A stretch of 64,000 nucleotides of DNA, taken from the NCBI RefSeq assembly GCF_003732545.1, contig NZ_AYKF01000066.1:1-64000 (forward strand), written 5' to 3'. The notes beneath the pieces were generated by a model. It was not told the DNA's origin, did not search any database, and saw nothing but the letters and a program-made list of their open reading frames with translations. Origin of the DNA: Salinisphaera orenii subsp. halophila YIM 95161. GTDB lineage: Bacteria > Pseudomonadota > Gammaproteobacteria > Nevskiales > Salinisphaeraceae. Position 1 is the stretch's first letter, and each line of letters starts with the position of its first letter. A program made the translations under genes and the position numbers. Below, one piece after another: positions 42,824-52,683 of this stretch.

Positions 42824-44065
42824 TCAGTCATTCTGGGAGCGGTCGTACAGAAGGTAACTGCGGAAAAGCACGTCCAGCGACGGCGTGATCAGCGCAAGCG
42901 CGCGGTTGAAGTTCACGAGGCTGGCCGGCGCCGCAAAGACCACGTCCCGAGGCTCCAGCGTAAACCGATTCGCCAGCAGGAAGCCGCCGACCGAACTCGC
43001 GTCGAGCTTAAAGACCGTCGGCCGCACCTTGGTCTGGACGCCGCCGTCAGCGCCCTCCTCTTCGCTCACGAAACCGCGAATGACGTAGATCGAGCTCGTA
43101 TCCGCGGTCTCGAGGTTCACGCCGCCGGCATCCGCAATCGCGTCGCTCAGCGACATGCCACCGGTGGAATACGGCAGCGCCATCTGCTCGGTGAATTCGC
43201 CGACCATGAATACGCGATTGGCACTGTCGTCCACCAGCAACCGGTCGCCCGGGCGCAGCGGGATCGGCTTGCCGGATGAATAGATCTCGTTGAGATCCAG
43301 CGGCGTGGATTCGCCGTTGCGAATCAACACGACGTTCTGAACGCCGACACCACCGCCTTCTTTACTCGCCAGGGTGTCGCACTGGTCCAGCGCCTGCAGG
43401 ACGGTGAGCGTGACGTCGGTTATCGGCACCGTACAGGGCTTGACGATATCGCCGGAAATAAACACCCGCTGACTGCGGTACTGCACCACCCGCACGTCGA
43501 CCTGCGGCTCGCGGATATAGCCCGCCAAGCGCTGCGACAGCTCGCGGCGCAATTCCTGAATGGTCATGCCTCCGGCGTCGACTTCGCCAGCGTAGGGAAA
43601 ATAGATCGTACCGTCGGCGCTGACCAGCTGCCCCTGCATGCCATCGCTGGAGCCACTACTGCCCGTGGGATTGGTCAGGTCGGGCTGTCCGAACACGATC
43701 ACCTTAAGGACATCGCCCGGGCCGATCGTATAGTTCTCGATCGTAGACGGCGCCGCCGTGATCTGTTGCTGTTCGGCGGTCAGCGTATTGTTATCGCGTT
43801 CACGCGCCTGGCGCTTCAGCAGGCTGGGCGTAATCGACACGACGCGCGGATCATAGTCGATTTCCTCTTCGGGCACCTCGGGGTACGAGCGCTCTTCATC
43901 CGAGCCGAACTCGTACCAGTGGCCCGTATCCGAAATATCGGAACGGTAACCCGGCAGCGCACAGGCGGTCAGGCCCGCGGTCGCCAGAGTGGTCACCAGG
44001 ATGCCCCGAAACAGCCGGCTCGCCCGAGACTGGGCCGCCGGCCCCCCATGAATGCCGTTTTGCAT
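42824..44065 (-). CDS. wza: Wza-like outer-membrane polysaccharide export lipoprotein 2
   Basis: The 413-residue protein begins at ATG 44065 after AAGAAAGAG and has the lipobox LTAC. Poly_export and SLBB motifs are clear: ENYTIGPGDVLKVIVFGQPD, GTIYFPYAGEVDAGGMTI and LRPGDRLLVDDSANRVFMVGE. It is close to the adjacent wza (both share a PGY start after the Cys and an RDVVFAAPASL-type C-terminus) but lacks the Gly-rich insert. Its size is nearer to E. coli Wza. The two may serve the two polysaccharide systems or form mixed channels. Confidence 0.94.
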   Translation of the reverse strand: MQNGIHGGPAAQSRASRLFRGILVTTLATAGLTACALPGYRSDISDTGHWYEFGSDEERSYPEVPEEEIDYDPRVVSITPSLLKRQARERDNNTLTAEQQQITAAPSTIENYTIGPGDVLKVIVFGQPDLTNPTGSSGSSDGMQGQLVSADGTIYFPYAGEVDAGGMTIQELRRELSQRLAGYIREPQVDVRVVQYRSQRVFISGDIVKPCTVPITDVTLTVLQALDQCDTLASKEGGGVGVQNVVLIRNGESTPLDLNEIYSSGKPIPLRPGDRLLVDDSANRVFMVGEFTEQMALPYSTGGMSLSDAIADAGGVNLETADTSSIYVIRGFVSEEEGADGGVQTKVRPTVFKLDASSVGGFLLANRFTLEPRDVVFAAPASLVNFNRALALITPSLDVLFRSYLLYDRSQND

Positions 44066-44222
44066 GCGTAACTCTTTCTTGCTTGAGATCACGATCTTCG
44101 ACCATCGCTGCCGTGCCGCTCGAGACACGAAAGAAACCGGGCCGGGTCGACGGCACCGGTTCGCTTGAGCATCGACGCCGCCGCTGGGCGACGGTCTCGG
44201 GCCCCGTGGCCGACGAAACCCA

Positions 44223-44663
44223 TCATCCCGGCACCAGACGGTGAACCCAGTCCGCCACACAGGGCTCGAGCTCGGCGTAGATGTGCTCGAAGAACTCCTC
44301 CGAACGCTGATACGGATCGGCGATGTCCTCACCGCCACGCCAGTGGCTCAGCAGAAACACCCGCCCCCGGCTCTGCGGGAACCGCGTCGTCAGCCATTGA
44401 CGCTGACCCTCTTCCATTACCACAACGAGATCATGGTCGCGAATGATCTGCTCGTCGACCTGTCGGCCGCGATGCGTTTCCAGAGCCAGGCCTTCGCGTT
44501 CGGCTATCCGGGCGGCGGGATCGGGCATTGTCCCACCGACCACGGCGCCAATACCGGCAGAAGAGACGTTCAACCGCGGCGCATCGCGGCGAAACAGACC
44601 TTCCGCGAGCGGGCTACGGCATATGTTGCCGGTGCAGATTACGAGGATGCTCTGGAATTGCAT
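44223..44663 (-). CDS. wzb: Wzb-like low-molecular-weight protein tyrosine phosphatase
   Basis: The 146-residue enzyme has the P-loop CTGNICRS (Cys10, Arg16) and the general acid in DPY (Asp116), plus the LMW-PTP fold hallmark SSAGIGA. It dephosphorylates the tyrosine tail of Wzc. It is upstream of the wza pair in the same direction and is the only phosphatase seen for the two kinases in the window. Confidence 0.95.
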   Translation of the reverse strand: MQFQSILVICTGNICRSPLAEGLFRRDAPRLNVSSAGIGAVVGGTMPDPAARIAEREGLALETHRGRQVDEQIIRDHDLVVVMEEGQRQWLTTRFPQSRGRVFLLSHWRGGEDIADPYQRSEEFFEHIYAELEPCVADWVHRLVPG

Positions 44664-44772
44664 AAACCGGTCAGTCTTCCATTCGATTCAGAATACACGC
44701 ACGCCGCCGGGTTCGAGTCACACCACAGCCGGCGAGCGCGCGTCTTGTCCGGACCTCAAGGCCTGGACACGA

Positions 44773-45249
44773 TCAATCAATTGCCGCAGCACCCCGCACA
44801 TCGCCCAGCTGATCGACGACCCGCACGTCGGTGTAATCCCCCCGGGGCAGGCGCAACACCACGCAGGGCGCCACCAGAGCCTGACTGACCGCCGCGTCGA
44901 GCCGCGGCGCCGACCACGTCATGCCGACGGTGAGCGTGCCGTCCTCGATAGATGTCTTGTCGCGGTCCAGATCTATACCGTAGCCGCCGGTCGGGCGCTG
45001 CCCCATCTCCACCACGAGTACACCGCGATCCGCAGCCAGATCGGCATCGAATTCCTCGATGCTGCGATAGGCAATCCAGTCGCCGAATCGTGCGGAGTCG
45101 CCAAAGAACACGGCGTCCGAGTCCTGGGACGGCGTACCACAGTAGCGGCTCTCTTCGAGAACGCGCAGGCTGTCACCACGCTGAAACGGATTCAGGCTAC
45201 AGGCCGCGAGCAGCGTGAGCGCCACGCCACAAAGCAACATTCGCGTCAT
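44773..45249 (-). CDS. PrcB-like lipoprotein
   Basis: About 158 residues from ATG 45249 with a lipobox LLAAC. The C-terminal half has a GQRPTGGYGIDLDRDKTSI stretch and WSAPRLDAAVSQALVAPCVVL, characteristic of the PrcB_C domain, a small fold found in lipoproteins of unknown role. It sits in the wzb-wza-wzc direction, so a role at the export channel is possible. A longer start at 45276 would put the signal peptide behind nine extra residues. Confidence 0.7.
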   Translation of the reverse strand: MTRMLLCGVALTLLAACSLNPFQRGDSLRVLEESRYCGTPSQDSDAVFFGDSARFGDWIAYRSIEEFDADLAADRGVLVVEMGQRPTGGYGIDLDRDKTSIEDGTLTVGMTWSAPRLDAAVSQALVAPCVVLRLPRGDYTDVRVVDQLGDVRGAAAID

Positions 45250-45368
45250 TACGGAGCTTCCTGGGGATTCGGACATTGCTGGGGACAGCGGCGTAGCCTA
45301 TCACGCTGATCGTATTTCGCGCCGCCGGGCCGAATCGCAAGGCCGCCACACCGAAAACCGACCCCGAC

Positions 45369-46007
45369 TCAGCCGTTGCCGGCCGTTTCGACCAGACCGC
45401 TCTCGATATAGTCGTTGGCCAATAGATACGCCACGATCTGCTCCACACACTCGTCGACACTCGACTCGCCCGTGCGGATATGGATCTCAGCCTCCTCGGG
45501 CGGCTCGTACGGCGCACTGATGCCCGTGAAATTCGGGATGCTGCCGGCGCGGGCCCGCTTGTACAGCCCCTTCGGATCGCGCTGCTCGCAGACATCCAGC
45601 GGCGCATCGACATACACCTCGACGAAGTCGTTGTCGCTGCTCAGCGCACGGGCCATTTCCCGATCGCGCCGGTAGGGCGAGATGAAGGCGGTGAGGTTGA
45701 TGACGCCCGCGTCGCGAAACAGCTTGGCGACCTCGCCGATCCGGCGGATGTTCTCGATGCGATCCTCCGGCGAGAAGGCCAGATCGCGATTCAGGCCGCT
45801 GCGGACATTGTCGCCGTCGAGCCGATAGGTCCGGCAGCCCATGCCGTGCAGGCGCTCCTCAAGCGCGACGGACACCGTGGACTTGCCCGAGCCGGACAGC
45901 CCGGTGAACCAGATCGTGAAACCGCGGTGACGGTTCAGAATCTCACGCTGGGGGCGCTCGACGGTGCCCTGGTGCCAGACGATATTCGTGCTCTTGCTCT
46001 CGCTCAT
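45369..46007 (-). CDS. cysC: Adenylylsulfate kinase (APS kinase)
   Basis: The 212-residue enzyme phosphorylates APS to PAPS, the universal sulfate donor. It has the P-loop GLSGSGKS (residues 36-43), [30 protein letters not shown] and [11 protein letters not shown], all diagnostic. No sulfate adenylyltransferase (cysDN) is next to it. Its place at the end of the polysaccharide export genes, in a window with five sulfotransferase genes, suggests that it is dedicated to polymer sulfation rather than cysteine synthesis. Confidence 0.96.
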   Translation of the reverse strand: MSESKSTNIVWHQGTVERPQREILNRHRGFTIWFTGLSGSGKSTVSVALEERLHGMGCRTYRLDGDNVRSGLNRDLAFSPEDRIENIRRIGEVAKLFRDAGVINLTAFISPYRRDREMARALSSDNDFVEVYVDAPLDVCEQRDPKGLYKRARAGSIPNFTGISAPYEPPEEAEIHIRTGESSVDECVEQIVAYLLANDYIESGLVETAGNG

Positions 46008-46065
46008 GCCCTACCTTTCACTGCGTGGCATACGACGGCGCGACAGGCCGTCTCGTGACGTGTGT

Positions 46066-46869
46066 TCAACCGATGCGTTCCGACAACCGCTCCAGCACCC
46101 TCGCCGCCGGCGCACGCATTATGGCATGACAGAAGCGTGAGATATCCGTCGGCTGCGGGTTGATCTCGATCGTGCCATAGCCACTCTGCCAGGCTTCGCG
46201 CACCGGCGCGGCGATGTAGGGGAACACGGCCGTGGTGCCGATGCTCATCACCACATCGAAGCCGTCGGACAGCGCCCGCTCGTAGCGCGTGACGGCACGG
46301 GCGGGCAGCATTTCGCCGAAGAGCACGACATCCGGCCGGAGCACACCCCCGCAGACCTCGCAGCGCGGCGGCAGCGCACCGAGCCCGGCATAGTCGTCGA
46401 CGCGTGTCCGATGACGACAGGCCACGCACGACAAACCGTGGATGTTGCCGTGCATCTCGATGACGTCGTCGCTGCCGGCGATTCGGTGGAAGCCGTCGAC
46501 GTTCTGCGTCAGCACACACAGCCGCTCGAAACGCGACGCCCACTCGGCGAGAACGGCATGCCCACGGTTGGGCGCGGCACCCCGGCAGGCGGATTCGATC
46601 TGGGCGATGTACTTCCACGTCAGCGCCGGATCGCGTTCGAACATGGCGCCCGACAGGGCGTCCTCGATCGCCACGCCGTCCTCCGTCCGGTCCGTGTCGT
46701 AGAGGCCGCCGATGCCGCGATATGTCGGCAGCCCGGAGTCCGCCGACATGCCTGCACCGGTGATGACGAGCACGCGGTTCGCGTCGCGCAGCATGTCGGC
46801 TGCCCGCTCGAGTTCGGTGTGATCGATCGACGCATCGGCCTGTCGCCGACGCAGCGCCTGGAACGGCAT
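46066..46869 (-). CDS. Sir2-family NAD-dependent protein deacylase
   Basis: The 267-residue sirtuin shows VITGAGMSADSGLPTYRG, LTQNVDGFHRIAGS, the catalytic His in EMHGN, and a zinc site of two Cys-x2-Cys pairs (CVACRH; CEVCGG). Sirtuins remove acyl groups from lysines using NAD. I use ATG 46869; the upstream frame is Arg-rich and unlikely. A photolyase gene is divergent, 203 bases away. A link to the polysaccharide genes is not apparent. Confidence 0.93.
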   Translation of the reverse strand: MPFQALRRRQADASIDHTELERAADMLRDANRVLVITGAGMSADSGLPTYRGIGGLYDTDRTEDGVAIEDALSGAMFERDPALTWKYIAQIESACRGAAPNRGHAVLAEWASRFERLCVLTQNVDGFHRIAGSDDVIEMHGNIHGLSCVACRHRTRVDDYAGLGALPPRCEVCGGVLRPDVVLFGEMLPARAVTRYERALSDGFDVVMSIGTTAVFPYIAAPVREAWQSGYGTIEINPQPTDISRFCHAIMRAPAARVLERLSERIG

Positions 46870-47072
46870 CGTCTTCGGCCCGTCCGGTGGAATGCTGCGC
46901 CGAGTGTGCCGCATGCGTTCGGTCGCGCCAACACGCGGCGCGGGCGATGGCCCGGTTCGGCCCTCTCCAGCCAGGCCATCGCTGACCGATGCCGCCATCC
47001 ATTCACCCAGCGTCTGCGTACGATCGAGGCATCAGCCATCGACGGCCCGGCGCGGGCCTCAAGGAGCCTTCA

Positions 47073-48641
47073 ATGTCCAGCGTCCGCAATCTCGTCATCG
47101 TGCTCGGCGACCAGCTCGACCCGACGCTGTCCGCGCTCGACGGCTTCAACACCGAACGCGACGTCGTCTGGATGGCGGAGAACGAGACCGAAGCGACCCA
47201 CGTGTGGTGTCACAAGAAACGCCTGGTTATGTTCTTCGCCGCCATGCGCCATCACCGAGATGCGCTGCGCGATCGCGGTTTCGAGGTGGACTATCACGCG
47301 CTGAGCGCGGATCGCCGCCGCGACAGCGGACGCGGTTTCGCCGACATCCTCTCGGCGCGAATCCGCATCCACCAGCCGCAACGCCTGGTCATGACCGAGA
47401 GCGGCGACCACCGCGTGCAGAGCTTGCTGCAGGAGTGCGCGGACCAACACGATCGGGCCCTCCAGATCCGGCCGGACCGCCACTTCTACTGCGACCCAGC
47501 GGCGTTCGACACCTGGGCGGCCGACCGCCAGCGCATCGTGCTCGAGGACTTCTACCGCGGCCTGCGCCGCGAGCACGACATATTGATGGATGACGGCGAA
47601 CCCGCCGGCGGCCAGTGGAACTTCGACAAGGCCAACCGCGAGACCTTCGGCCGTCAGGGCCCGGGCGCACTGCCGCATGTCCGCGCCTTCCGTCCGGATG
47701 CGTGCACCCGCGACGTCATCGAACTGATCGAGACGCGCTATCCCGATCACCCGGGCCATACCGACGGCTTCGACCTGCCGGTGACGCGTGACGAAGCGCG
47801 GACCGCCCTCGCCGATTTCATCGAACACCGCCTGCCCGTCTTCGGCCCCTACCAGGACGCGCTCTGGACCGGCGTGCGCTTTGCCTACCACTCGCGACTG
47901 TCGGCCGCATTGAACCTGCATTTATTGGATCCGCGTGAGTGCGTGGACGCCGCGGTTGCCGCCTACGAGGCCGGCGACGCACCCATTGCCTGCGTGGAAG
48001 GCTTCGTGCGACAGATCCTGGGCTGGCGCGAGTTCGTCCGCGGCGTCTACTGGCGCGAGATGCCCGGCTACGCCGACCGTAACGCGCTGTCCGCCGACCT
48101 GCCGGTCCCACGCGCCTATTGGGACGGCGATACCGACATGACCTGCGTGGCGGACGCCATGGCCAATGTGCTGGACAACGGCTACGCACACCACATCCAG
48201 CGCCTGATGGTGCTCGGCCTGTTCGCCCTGGTGGCCGGCGTGAATCCGCGCGCGTTCAACGACTGGCACCTGGCCATGTATCTGGACGCGATCGACTGGG
48301 CCAGCCTGCCGAACACGCTGGGCATGAGCCAGTTCGCGGACGGCGGCGTCATCGGCACCAAACCGTATTGCGCATCAGGCAATTACATAAACAAAATGAG
48401 CAATTACTGCAAGAACTGCCGGTTCGATCACCGCAAGGCCACCGGCGAGAATGCCTGCCCGATAACAACGCTTTACTGGGACTTTCTCGACCGCAACATG
48501 AACGTGTTCGAGCACAACCATCGCATGGTCTTTCAGGTGAAGAACCTGGAAAAGAAACGGGCCGACACCGACCTCATCACGGCGATACGCGAGCAGGCGC
48601 GCACGCTGCGCCAGCGGATTGCGAACGGCGAACGTATTTGA
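47073..48641 (+). CDS. FeS bacterial cryptochrome/(6-4) photolyase (PhrB-like)
   Basis: The 522-residue protein starts MSSVRNLVIVLGDQLDPTLS, the deoxyribodipyrimidine photolyase-related N-terminus, and has an FAD-binding C-terminal domain (GWREFVRGVYW, ANVLDNGYAHHIQRLMVLG). Four cysteines at residues 433, 446, 449 and 462 (PYCASG, NYCKNC, ENACPI) match the [4Fe-4S] ligands of the PhrB group. AAGGAG precedes the ATG. It would repair UV (6-4) photoproducts in light. Confidence 0.94.
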   Translation: MSSVRNLVIVLGDQLDPTLSALDGFNTERDVVWMAENETEATHVWCHKKRLVMFFAAMRHHRDALRDRGFEVDYHALSADRRRDSGRGFADILSARIRIHQPQRLVMTESGDHRVQSLLQECADQHDRALQIRPDRHFYCDPAAFDTWAADRQRIVLEDFYRGLRREHDILMDDGEPAGGQWNFDKANRETFGRQGPGALPHVRAFRPDACTRDVIELIETRYPDHPGHTDGFDLPVTRDEARTALADFIEHRLPVFGPYQDALWTGVRFAYHSRLSAALNLHLLDPRECVDAAVAAYEAGDAPIACVEGFVRQILGWREFVRGVYWREMPGYADRNALSADLPVPRAYWDGDTDMTCVADAMANVLDNGYAHHIQRLMVLGLFALVAGVNPRAFNDWHLAMYLDAIDWASLPNTLGMSQFADGGVIGTKPYCASGNYINKMSNYCKNCRFDHRKATGENACPITTLYWDFLDRNMNVFEHNHRMVFQVKNLEKKRADTDLITAIREQARTLRQRIANGERI

Positions 48642-49091
48642 TGCGCGCTCACGAGCGGGCGGCTATCAGCGCAACGCCTCGAGCCGTCCCCCTCCGGACA
48701 GGATGTCTGCCAGCCCGAGCCATCGAGCCGCGTTCACGCGGCGAGCCAAATCACCGCAGCCAACGAGGTCATCTTCGATACCGCGAGCGGGCGTGATCGG
48801 CCCATCTACTTCGGCGCCCCTACACCAGGCCAGGAATTCCGCCCCCAGCACGACTGGCCTCGAGCCCGACAGATGCCCGCGGCACCCTTTCGGGATATGC
48901 CGAAGCGAACCCGATCGCCCGTGCCCTGAATTACTTCACACATGTTCAATCGCAGCACTGCGGTTCGCGACCCTGCCGTAGGGCACCGCACACCGCCGGA
49001 TACAGTTCGGCGTAGTGCATGCCCGCAGACCTATCGGTTGGTCGCGCTCGTTCCAACGGGCCGCTACAAGACAAGACGGACGAGAGACGTA
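48642..49091. other. Intergenic, no supported gene
   Basis: About 450 bases between photolyase and the PglF-type gene. A minus-strand frame at 48666-48851 (including LARRVNAARWLGLADILS) has plausible composition but no start signal or homology I can name. No terminator with a clear T-tract was seen. Confidence 0.4.
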
Positions 49092-51044
49092 TCACTGGAA
49101 TGAAACGGCGCCGTGTCGAAGCGGATGATCTGGCACCGACGATCCGACCTCCTGCGCGTCGCCGATCGCGTCGTGATCGTCCGTCGCCGGGGTATATTCG
49201 GACACGACACGTTGCAGCAACTGCTTGACCTGCCCCCGCCGCTGGCTTGTGACCGCAACCTCCACCTGCTCGAGCCACGGGAGCAGCTCCTCCCAGGGCA
49301 GATACGACTCCTGCGCGCAACCGATCATCGAGTGCTGGGTCGTGGCCGACGCCTCGCTGATCAGTAACTCTTCGTAGAGCTTCTCGCCCGGCCGCAGACC
49401 GCTGTAGACGATTTCAATATCGCCATTCGGGTTGCGCTCATCGCGATGTGTGAACCCGGCCAGATGAATCATCCGCTTGGCCAGATCGCGGATACGTACC
49501 GGCTCCCCCATATCCAGCAGGAACACTTCGCTCCCCTGGGCCATGGCTCCTGCCTGAATGACCAGCTGGGCGGCTTCAGGAATGGTCATGAAAAAACGCG
49601 TGATATCCGGATGGGTCACCGTAATCGGCCCGCCCTTGTTTATCTGTTCCCGAAAATACGGCACGACAGAACCGGATGAGCCCAGCACGTTGCCAAAGCG
49701 GACCATGGAAAAAATACAACCCTCGGACGAGGCCACCCGGGCGGCCATGGCCTGGACCACCAGCTCGGAAGCCCGCTTGGTCGCCCCCATGACGTTCGTC
49801 GGACGAACCGCCTTGTCCGTGGATACCAATATGAATCGCGTGACACCACCGCCCACCGCGGCTTCGGCGACATTACGGGTGCCCAGCACGTTATTGCACA
49901 GACCGGCCGCGACGTTCTGTTCGACGAGCGGCACATGCTTGTAAGCCGCTGCATGGTAAAGCGTCTGTATACGAAACCGGCGGATGACCGTGGCAACCAG
50001 CGACGCATCGAGCACGCTGCCGAGTATTGCCGTCACGCGCGTCGGGCGCTCAGGGTCCAGATGGCTGCGGATCTCGCGCTCGAGATTGAACAGCGATAGC
50101 TCGTTGACCTCGAACAACACCAGATGCTCGGGCGCCAATTGCACGATCTGGCGGCACAGCTCGCTGCCGATCGAGCCGCCGGCACCGGTGACCATCACAC
50201 TACGCCCCCTGATTGTCGCCGACAGCAGGGCGTCGTCCGGCGCCACGGCATCACGCCCGAGCAGATCCTCGATCTCTATATCCCGTATATCGCTGATCCG
50301 CGACTTGCCGGAAAGAATCTCGCCGAGCGCCGGCACGGTCTTCACCGTGACCGGAAACGGCTCCAGCCAGTCGATGATGTCCTTCTTCCGGCGCCTGGAT
50401 GCCGAGGGCACGGCGAGCAGGACACTGCTGATACGTTGGGATTCGATCAGCCCGGGCAGGTCATCGGCCTGATAGACCGGCACATCCGCGATCATCATGC
50501 CCGCCGTACCGTGCCTGTCGTCGACGAAGCATATGACGCGGCGCCGGCGATCGCTCGACAGGCTGTACGCCAGCTGTGCGCCGGCATCCCCCGCACCGAA
50601 GATGGCCAGCCGCTCGGCGTCGCGATCCGATGTCACCCCGAGAAAATGGCGTGCTGCGAGGCGTCCGGCCCCGAGTACGAATGCGAGCAGAAGGCCGAAG
50701 TTGATCACGACCCCGGCATGGAAGGCCGGCACATCGACAAGCAGACGCAGCGCCAACAGCACGGCGACAACCATGAACGCGACTTTCGCAATCCTGTAGG
50801 CCGTCGGTATCGCGATGTAGCGGATCACCGACTTGTAGAGCCCGGCGCGCAGCACGAACGCCTCGGCCAGCAGTACCATCAATGGAACCTGCCACCAGGG
50901 ATCGACCACGGAACGCAGCGATGCATTCTGCGAAAAAATGGCGATTCCGGCAGCCGCGAACGCGCCCCCGGAATCCATCAGCCCCACCAGCAACCGTTTG
51001 GCCGGCCGCGGCAGTGCGATCAATTGCTCGCGAAATCTCTTCAA
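49092..51044 (-). CDS. Membrane UDP-HexNAc 4,6-dehydratase (PglF/WbpM/CapD-like)
   Basis: The 650-residue protein has four N-terminal membrane helices, a first nucleotide fold around AIFGAGDAGAQLAYSL, and the dehydratase domain VTGAGGSIGSELCRQI, VLFEVNELSLFNLERE, YHAAAYKHVPLVEQN and STDKAVRPTNVMGATKRASE. These enzymes convert UDP-GlcNAc to UDP-4-keto-6-deoxy-sugars, the first step to bacillosamine or other 2,4-diamino-sugars. The DegT aminotransferase upstream is the natural next step. Confidence 0.93.
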   Translation of the reverse strand: MKRFREQLIALPRPAKRLLVGLMDSGGAFAAAGIAIFSQNASLRSVVDPWWQVPLMVLLAEAFVLRAGLYKSVIRYIAIPTAYRIAKVAFMVVAVLLALRLLVDVPAFHAGVVINFGLLLAFVLGAGRLAARHFLGVTSDRDAERLAIFGAGDAGAQLAYSLSSDRRRRVICFVDDRHGTAGMMIADVPVYQADDLPGLIESQRISSVLLAVPSASRRRKKDIIDWLEPFPVTVKTVPALGEILSGKSRISDIRDIEIEDLLGRDAVAPDDALLSATIRGRSVMVTGAGGSIGSELCRQIVQLAPEHLVLFEVNELSLFNLEREIRSHLDPERPTRVTAILGSVLDASLVATVIRRFRIQTLYHAAAYKHVPLVEQNVAAGLCNNVLGTRNVAEAAVGGGVTRFILVSTDKAVRPTNVMGATKRASELVVQAMAARVASSEGCIFSMVRFGNVLGSSGSVVPYFREQINKGGPITVTHPDITRFFMTIPEAAQLVIQAGAMAQGSEVFLLDMGEPVRIRDLAKRMIHLAGFTHRDERNPNGDIEIVYSGLRPGEKLYEELLISEASATTQHSMIGCAQESYLPWEELLPWLEQVEVAVTSQRRGQVKQLLQRVVSEYTPATDDHDAIGDAQEVGSSVPDHPLRHGAVSFQ

Positions 51045-51257
51045 TTGTCAGTCGGCGTGTTCCAGGCCTCCCCAGACCAGAACACACCTATCCCCGATTG
51101 CCCCTAGGAGGACGACACTCTAACGCCGTTACGGCGCTTTGGAAACTCGTCGAAAAGTGCCCGCAGGGAGTTGAAGGCTAACGAATAGACCAAAAAATTG
51201 CACAAAACTAAAACTCGATACCGAATACGACGGTACCTGTTTCGCCAAGCGACTCAT

Positions 51258-52433
51258 CTACAAGGTCGCTTCACCCATGACCGCCTCGACTGCGTCGCAT
51301 GTGGCACGCACATTTTCGGCGGTGAGCGTCGGGTGCACCAGAAACATGAGGCTCGTCTGCCCCAGCGCTTGCGCCGTCGGAAGTCGCCGGTCGGGTGCGA
51401 GCCCTCGCGCCGCAAATATCTTCTCGCGATAAACTTCCGCGCAGCTTCCCGAAAAACAGGGCACGCCACGCGCGTTGATCTCGGCGATCACGCGGTCGCG
51501 ATCCCAACCGCGATCAAGCATTTCTGGGCGCACGAAGGCATACGCCTTGTACCAGGCATGCTCGATATGCGCCGGCACTTCCGGCACCCGCAAGCCCGGG
51601 CACGCCGCCGCCATTCGCATGATCTCGGCCGCATGTCCCGCGCGCTGCGCGTGCCAGTCCGGCATGCGCCCGAGCTGAATGCGGCCGATGGCAGCCTGCA
51701 TTTCCGTCAGTCGCGCGTTGGTCCCGGCCGACTCGTGCAGCCAGCGAAAACCCGGCGGATGCTCGCGCTCGTACACCGCGTGCCAACTCTTGCCGTGATC
51801 CTTGCCCGACCAGGCGCGCGACCAGAGCGCCTCATCGTTGGTCGTGATCATCCCGCCTTCGCCCCCGGTGGTCATGATCTTGTCCTGACAGAACGACCAG
51901 GCCGCCACATCCCCCAGGCCGCCAACGGAGCGCCCCCGGTAGCGCGCGCCATGCGCCTGCGCGCAGTCCTCGACGAGATACAGGCCATGTGCATCCGCCA
52001 GCGAGCGCAGGCCATCCATTTCACAGGGCCAGCCGGCCAGGTGCACGCAAACAATCGCCCGCGTTTTCGGGCCGATCAGCGGCGCCACCGTATCCGGCGT
52101 GATGTTCTGAGACGCCGCGTCCACGTCCGCGAATACCGGCACCGCCCCCGCGTTGAGGACGGACGAGGCGGAGGCCACGAAAGTGCGCGGCGTCACGATC
52201 ACCTCGTCACCGTCGCCAATACCCAGAGCCTCCAGCGCCACGTCCAGCGCCAAGGTGCCGTTCGCAACAGCCACGGCATAGCGCGTCTCCGCAAACTGCG
52301 CGAACTCGCGCTCGAACGCCCGGCATTCCTCGCCGGTCCAGTAATTCACGCGACCGGACAACAGCACGCGCTGGACCGCGTCAGCCTCCTCTTGGGTAAA
52401 GTTCGGCCAAGGGGCGAAAGGACCATCAAGCAT
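51258..52433 (-). CDS. DegT/DnrJ/EryC1/StrS sugar aminotransferase (PglE-like)
   Basis: The 391-residue PLP enzyme has the DegT pattern: GRVNYWTGEECRAFEREFA, VANGTLALDVALEALGIG, EDCAQAHGARYRG and the PLP lysine in SFCQDKIMTTGGEGGM. It transfers an amino group to keto-sugars. Downstream of it lies the PglF-type dehydratase, and a PglC-type primer transferase is upstream beyond a toxin-antitoxin pair, so it likely makes UDP-4-amino-sugar for the repeat unit. Confidence 0.93.
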   Translation of the reverse strand: MLDGPFAPWPNFTQEEADAVQRVLLSGRVNYWTGEECRAFEREFAQFAETRYAVAVANGTLALDVALEALGIGDGDEVIVTPRTFVASASSVLNAGAVPVFADVDAASQNITPDTVAPLIGPKTRAIVCVHLAGWPCEMDGLRSLADAHGLYLVEDCAQAHGARYRGRSVGGLGDVAAWSFCQDKIMTTGGEGGMITTNDEALWSRAWSGKDHGKSWHAVYEREHPPGFRWLHESAGTNARLTEMQAAIGRIQLGRMPDWHAQRAGHAAEIMRMAAACPGLRVPEVPAHIEHAWYKAYAFVRPEMLDRGWDRDRVIAEINARGVPCFSGSCAEVYREKIFAARGLAPDRRLPTAQALGQTSLMFLVHPTLTAENVRATCDAVEAVMGEATL

Positions 52434-52683
52434 GCATGCACTCGGCGAATATAGACCAGAATCGAAGCATCAAAGCTCTCTGCTGTTTCCAGATAATGCG
52501 CCAGCCGTTGGTTGGATCACCGAGCAACGCGTCATCCGAGGCTCAACCGGCAGGCGCCGGACGCCTCGTCTGCCGGCTTACGATGCCAGCACCCAAGCCG
52601 GCCACCACCGTTTACATCGACAGCCACTCGACCGCCCATGGCGCACAGGCATCCGGACATGATCAGCCGCGCGTTCAATGACA

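Noticed and set aside
47070-47921. 283-residue minus-strand frame opposite the photolyase
   Set aside because: Shadow of the photolyase; no start signal and no domain.
48666-48851. 61-residue minus-strand frame with plausible composition
   Set aside because: No ribosome site, no family and no context; left as intergenic.
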